Source: JAZNUH01 sp045592225
Lineage (GTDB): Bacteria > Bacillota > Clostridia > UMGS1883 > UMGS1540
Direction of reading: 5' to 3'
NCBI GenBank assembly: GCA_045592225.1
Contig: JAZNUH010000030.1
Location: forward strand, 1-9,947
DNA length: 9,947 bases
Below the pieces are notes generated by a model. That model was not told the DNA's origin. It saw only the letters and a list, made by a program, of their open reading frames with translations, and did not search any database. The position numbers and the translations under genes were made by a program. Positions within the stretch are counted from its first letter, which is position 1; each line of letters opens with the position of its first letter. Positions 8,201-9,947 of the stretch are shown piece after piece.

Positions 8201-8478
8201 CAAGAGTTCTTATTTACACAACACCCGGTAAGGTGGTAAAAACAATAATTATATTTAAAACCGCTCCGCTTTCAACCAATCCGGAAAATCAGCCCGGAGA
8301 TACTGAACAGGGCGAAGGAACAACTGAAGGCGAAGGCACAACCGAAGGTGAAGGTACTACCGAAGGTGAAGGCTCTACCGAAGGCGAAGGTACTACCGAA
8401 GGTGAAGGTACAACCGAGGGTGAAGGTACAACCGAAGGCGAGGGTACAACTGGGGATGACAGCCAGACAGAAGGATAA
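5230..8478 (+). CDS. Secreted S-layer homology (SLH) domain protein with long ectodomain and repeat tail
   Basis: A 1082-aa surface protein. A signal peptide (residues 1-25: basic MRKFTK, hydrophobic core, TALA-A cleavage) is followed by a Thr-rich linker and three SLH repeats. SLH1 (about 41-90) has GIINGYEDGTYKPNNTVTRGEM. SLH2 (109-161) has FPDVDDINHW and GYEDGTFRPDAEVTYVQV. SLH3 (about 174-216) is degenerate, with EDPASRGTVAILIANAL. SLH domains hold proteins on the cell wall through pyruvylated secondary polymers; SLH1 alone keeps TRxE. A nine-glycine hinge (236-244) leads to about 770 residues that I cannot assign. They look beta-rich, have no membrane segment, and contain one acidic loop DTDGDGNYD (637-645) of the calcium-binding type. 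The C-terminus is eight GEGTTE-like units with no LPxTG anchor. It has its own promoter, strong ribosome binding site and terminator. A structural S-layer or scaffold role is inference; no catalytic motif is seen. Confidence 0.88.
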   Translation: MRKFTKILSLILAAAMLFSVTALAATPTTKTTTTTASSTLSDIDYDTVVGKAVEKLVKLGIINGYEDGTYKPNNTVTRGEMAKIIAAFSNKPEELETLLTSFKGLSSGFPDVDDINHWSKSYINIASSQKIVVGYEDGTFRPDAEVTYVQVVKMIVCALNYGTVAESKQQKDAPWYQGYMAVAAEKGITKNANVNNQEDPASRGTVAILIANALDVVPANISATGTVTTKPSTGTGGGGGGGGGNKKGQTALEQLQGKEEVEGIVTAVYQTGLKTGAPGLKNRHIKVETKDGEKEFEVDKSVDTYSLLGRRIEAYSEDGEFAEDADMLTEITRSKKNTVSNINIELVEDVDATGITYYPDENSKKKTSKFDSKVSLIYNGKALTEWTEEIFDNIKSGSITLVENNFDSLIDVVFIVSYKIYVVNTYDKTGDDVQIFSMYDGGTLTIPTESSSDYIFTFRRDNTDMSPSAVAKWDVISVMQSDPASAGKPVWKGVVTRTKVSNRMTVVDTDSVTIGNKEYQFSYIFADYTGTKTSFTANDVGSTRTVYLDHEGKIAAANTTSSSTKSATSVGYLINAEKEEGIDGKGSVQLYGITGTTKERLLQLADKVWIDGVEYTDVTLMLEKLRDTAIIANQTKDTDGDGNYDVSVSLTPYSQMVIYTVNEAKRVEKIDTVVANASVSEDDLVQTLPFPSPENTREDKTFYYGSSGQFVKADGIATQVLVNSSTKVLLIPEDVEDIDNITIKSYSSAFSVGKSYRIEAYNINAVDVAKYVIVYTGTGEEEFTDQAPFALLTQSVVTKNTADGPVDSMTGYTLKGDAINDLRSARSGIMTGYVEGEIITYLTNTDEAVKKVKDVLRIVDGKPVLCYDRTAGAENYDRLRPLDTAAEAREERIFMVDDTVRTPNNSYNRFYFGTVIGKVDNVIKVNNTLSTDTNGIDKNALSENFTISNTTMVYLYDEKTGTLTTNVNYDESIKAYTDLEKASGADVTTSSRVLIYTTPGKVVKTIIIFKTAPLSTNPENQPGDTEQGEGTTEGEGTTEGEGTTEGEGSTEGEGTTEGEGTTEGEGTTEGEGTTGDDSQTEG
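5935..5961 (+). repeat. Nine-glycine hinge encoded by GGTGGC hexamers
   Basis: Nine consecutive glycine codons: the hexamer GGTGGC three times in tandem, then GGC GGC GGA. It encodes residues 236-244 of the SLH protein, between the wall-binding SLH repeats and the ectodomain, and probably serves as a flexible hinge. Slippage in units of 3 or 6 bp would change only the hinge length and keep the frame. Confidence 0.8.
8311..8454 (+). repeat. Eight tandem 18-bp repeats encoding Gly-Glu-Gly-Thr/Ser-Thr-Glu
   Basis: Eight units of 18 bp start at 8311, 8329, 8347, 8365, 8383, 8401, 8419 and 8437. Each encodes GEGTTE, except GEGSTE in the fourth and GEGTTG in the last. Units differ mainly at synonymous third positions (GGC/GGT, ACA/ACT, GAA/GAG), so the peptide is better conserved than the DNA. 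Only a short GDDSQTEG-type end follows before the stop codon. Confidence 0.92.
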
Positions 8479-8487
8479 AAACTTATT

Positions 8488-8521
8488 TCCGACAGTGCAT
8501 ACAGCACTGTCGGATTTTTTT
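8488..8521 (+). terminator. Rho-independent terminator of the SLH protein gene
   Basis: A perfect 11-bp stem, TCCGACAGTGC (8488-8498) with GCACTGTCGGA (8504-8514), closes a 5-nt ATACA loop and is followed by seven T residues (8515-8521). It begins 10 nt after the stop codon and separates the SLH gene from alr. Confidence 0.93.
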
Positions 8522-8532
8522 GTGATTATGTA

Positions 8533-8561
8533 TTGAAGTGAAAGTAATTTTGCGGTATAAT
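8533..8561 (+). promoter_or_regulatory. Sigma-A type promoter of alr
   Basis: TTGAAG (8533-8538), a 17-bp spacer and a perfect TATAAT (8556-8561) lie between the upstream terminator and alr. The expected start of transcription is near 8568, leaving a leader of about 20 nt that includes the AAAAAGGAG ribosome binding site. Confidence 0.82.
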
Positions 8562-8590
8562 AAATATATTAATGCAAAAAGGAGACCGCA

Positions 8591-9691
8591 ATGAGTTTAA
8601 TGGGAAGAGCCTGGGCAGAAATAAACAGAGATGCCCTGCGCAGTAATATAGAGGAAATAAAGAAAAGCACAAAGGCAGAGCTTATGGTTATGGTAAAGGC
8701 TGACGGATACGGTCACGGTGCGGCGGCTGTTGCCAGAACAGCGCAGAAGTGCGGCGCCGGTTATCTTGGTGTTGCCTGTGCAAACGAGGCGCACAGCCTG
8801 CGTGAGGCGGGCGTTGATTTGCCTATGCTTATTGTAGGCGGTGTTTCACCCGAGGATTTAACAACTGCCATTAAATGCAATGCTGACCTTACAGTGTTTT
8901 CTCTCCGTTCGGCAAAGCAGATAAACGATGCGGCTGAATATCTGGGAAAGAAAGCGCGTGTGCATATAAAAATTGACACAGGAATGAGCAGACTGGGCTT
9001 TTGCACAGACGAGCCTGATGAGGCAATAAAGATTGCTGAATTTAAAAATCTGCAAACAGTGGGCGCCTTTACACATTTTGCAAAGGCGGACGAGCCTGAC
9101 AAAGCGCCTACACTTATGCAGTATGAAAAATTTATTGATTTTACAGATAAGCTGAAAAAGGGCGGAATGGAAATTCCCATGCTTCATGCCTGCAACAGTG
9201 CGGCTTCGCTTTTATATCCCGAAATGCATCTGGATATGATAAGACCGGGTATTGCTATATACGGCTCATATCCATCTGAATATGTTAAACAGGCGAGTAA
9301 TATAAAGCTGCAGAGGGTTATGACCATTAAGGCAAAGCTTATGCAGATACACGAGATAAATGAAGGTACTCCCGTAAGCTACGGCGGAATGTTTGTGGCT
9401 GACAAGAAAATGAAGATAGGCACTATTGCCATAGGCTACGGTGACGGGTACTCCCGCGCTATGTCGGACAGGGGTATAGCTGTTATAAACGGACAACAGG
9501 CAAGGGTAATAGGCAGAGTATGTATGGACCAGTGTATGATTGATATTTCGGACATAAACGCACACGAGGGCGACGAGGTTATCATGCTGGGAGATGAGTT
9601 TGGTGCAGAGGATATTGCAAGACTTGACAATACAATCTGCTACGAAACCTATTGCCTTATAGGAAAAAGATTGCCGAGAATATATATGTAA
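8591..9691 (+). CDS. alr: Alanine racemase
   Basis: A PLP-dependent cytoplasmic enzyme of 366 aa that interconverts L- and D-alanine and supplies D-Ala for peptidoglycan and teichoic acid esters. The N-terminal barrel carries the PLP lysine in VMVKADGYGHG (K36, Y40). HIKIDTGMSRLGF (125-137) holds the lysine and arginine near the cofactor (K127, R134). GTHFAKAD-like and HACNSAASL segments follow, then RPGIAIYG (218-225). The C-terminal beta domain has PVSYGGMF with the second catalytic base Y264, AIGYGDGYSR (280-289) and GRVCMDQCMID (308-318). Length is near the family norm. GGAG (8581-8584) is 6 nt from ATG 8591 and 15 nt from the alternative ATG at 8600, so the first is chosen. It has its own promoter and a terminator, so it is probably a single-gene unit. 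Serine racemase (VanT) shares this domain but is fused to a membrane part absent here. Confidence 0.95.
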   Translation: MSLMGRAWAEINRDALRSNIEEIKKSTKAELMVMVKADGYGHGAAAVARTAQKCGAGYLGVACANEAHSLREAGVDLPMLIVGGVSPEDLTTAIKCNADLTVFSLRSAKQINDAAEYLGKKARVHIKIDTGMSRLGFCTDEPDEAIKIAEFKNLQTVGAFTHFAKADEPDKAPTLMQYEKFIDFTDKLKKGGMEIPMLHACNSAASLLYPEMHLDMIRPGIAIYGSYPSEYVKQASNIKLQRVMTIKAKLMQIHEINEGTPVSYGGMFVADKKMKIGTIAIGYGDGYSRAMSDRGIAVINGQQARVIGRVCMDQCMIDISDINAHEGDEVIMLGDEFGAEDIARLDNTICYETYCLIGKRLPRIYM

Positions 9692-9693
9692 AT

Positions 9694-9727
9694 AAATCCT
9701 GTGGCACCTGTGTGTTACAGGATTTTT
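9694..9727 (+). terminator. Rho-independent terminator after alr
   Basis: AAATCCTGT (9694-9702) pairs with ACAGGATTT (9717-9725). The inner bases can extend the stem through two G-U pairs and CAC/GTG to a 4-nt CTGT loop. A short T run ends at 9727. It starts 2 nt after the alr stop. The T-tract is short and overlaps the stem, so termination may be less efficient than at the upstream hairpin. Confidence 0.78.
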
Positions 9728-9776
9728 AATATTATGTGAATTTTGATTTATACTACTTTTATATCATAGGTGTAGA

Positions 9777-9785
9777 TGTTATAAT
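9777..9785 (+). promoter_or_regulatory. Extended -10 promoter of the right-edge gene
   Basis: TGTTATAAT is a perfect extended -10 element (TG-N-TATAAT, hexamer 9780-9785). No good -35 is seen 17 bp upstream (TTTTAT). Transcription would begin near 9792, giving a very short leader of about 12 nt in which GGGTGAT (9792-9798) is the only ribosome binding site. The rest of the gap between the alr terminator and this gene shows only AT-rich sequence. Confidence 0.5.
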
Positions 9786-9803
9786 GATTTTGGGTGATAT
9801 ACA

Positions 9804-9947
9804 ATGAAAAGAAAAATTTTTGCAGTTTTACTTATAGTATCAATATTTATAACAACCTGTGCGTCTGCTGATGTTATATGGCAAAACGAGCAGAGCAGGG
9901 AAATAGTCAAAGGTGTTGAGCACAGATATATCGAAAAATTTACCGAT
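9804..9947 (+). CDS. Exported protein of unknown function, N-terminal part (3' partial)
   Basis: Forty-eight residues are visible before the window ends. The start MKRKIFAVLLIVSIFI is a signal peptide with a basic n-region and a hydrophobic core, followed by TTCASA-D. Signal peptidase I cleavage after ASA (residue 22) is the best reading. C19 could be a lipobox cysteine, but ITTC is a poor lipobox because Thr stands at -1. The mature start, with REIVKGVEHRYIEKFT, resembles the beginning of secreted phosphodiester glycosidase (NAGPA-domain) proteins, where a 'GV.H..I..FT' segment precedes the domain; this is a weak suggestion from memory of the family. A GGGTGAT ribosome binding site and an extended -10 promoter lie just upstream. 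It is transcribed separately from alr. Confidence 0.6.
   Translation, partial: MKRKIFAVLLIVSIFITTCASADVIWQNEQSREIVKGVEHRYIEKFTD

Noticed and set aside
8289..8507. Minus-strand open frame with Pro-Ser-Val repeats, and a plus-strand frame with Lys-Val repeats from 8348
   Set aside because: Both are out-of-frame readings of the 18-bp GEGTTE repeats; any frame of an 18-bp repeat stays open.

Overview
The window reads as an ordinary chromosomal stretch of a low-to-moderate-GC Gram-positive anaerobe, most likely a member of the Clostridia. The reasons are strong AAGGAGG-type ribosome binding sites, use of a TTG start, sigma-A type promoters, the YmfF/YmfH-like M16 pair that is characteristic of Firmicutes, and an S-layer homology (SLH) surface protein of the type common in clostridia. 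No mobile element, phage gene, tRNA, rRNA or CRISPR array is visible. All genes lie on the + strand.

Left block (1-5110): five tightly packed genes. They are the C-terminal part of an MGDG-synthase/UgtP-like glycolipid glycosyltransferase, a class II CCA-adding enzyme (cca), a catalytically incomplete M16 peptidase homologue (YmfF-like), an M16 peptidase that keeps the zinc motif (YmfH-like), and prolipoprotein diacylglyceryl transferase (lgt). Every junction overlaps (11, 31, 11 and 1 nt), so the block is almost certainly one transcript with translational coupling. No clear terminator follows lgt.

Centre (5111-8521): a 119-nt gap with a good sigma-A promoter leads to a 1082-aa secreted SLH-domain protein. 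It has a signal peptide, three SLH repeats, a nine-glycine hinge, a long ectodomain of unassigned function and a C-terminal (Gly-Glu-Gly-Thr-Thr-Glu)n tail. A perfect 11-bp hairpin with a T-tract ends this transcription unit.

Right block (8522-9947): a near-consensus promoter drives a monocistronic alanine racemase gene (alr), followed by a second hairpin terminator. A new gene for a small exported protein begins at 9804, behind an extended -10 promoter, and runs off the window.

Most of the genes concern the cell envelope: membrane glycolipid synthesis, lipoprotein maturation, a wall-bound surface protein and D-alanine supply for peptidoglycan. cca and the M16 pair are housekeeping or less defined. 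I see no convincing new defence or mobile system. The least explained parts are the ectodomain and repeat tail of the SLH protein and the role of the M16 pair.
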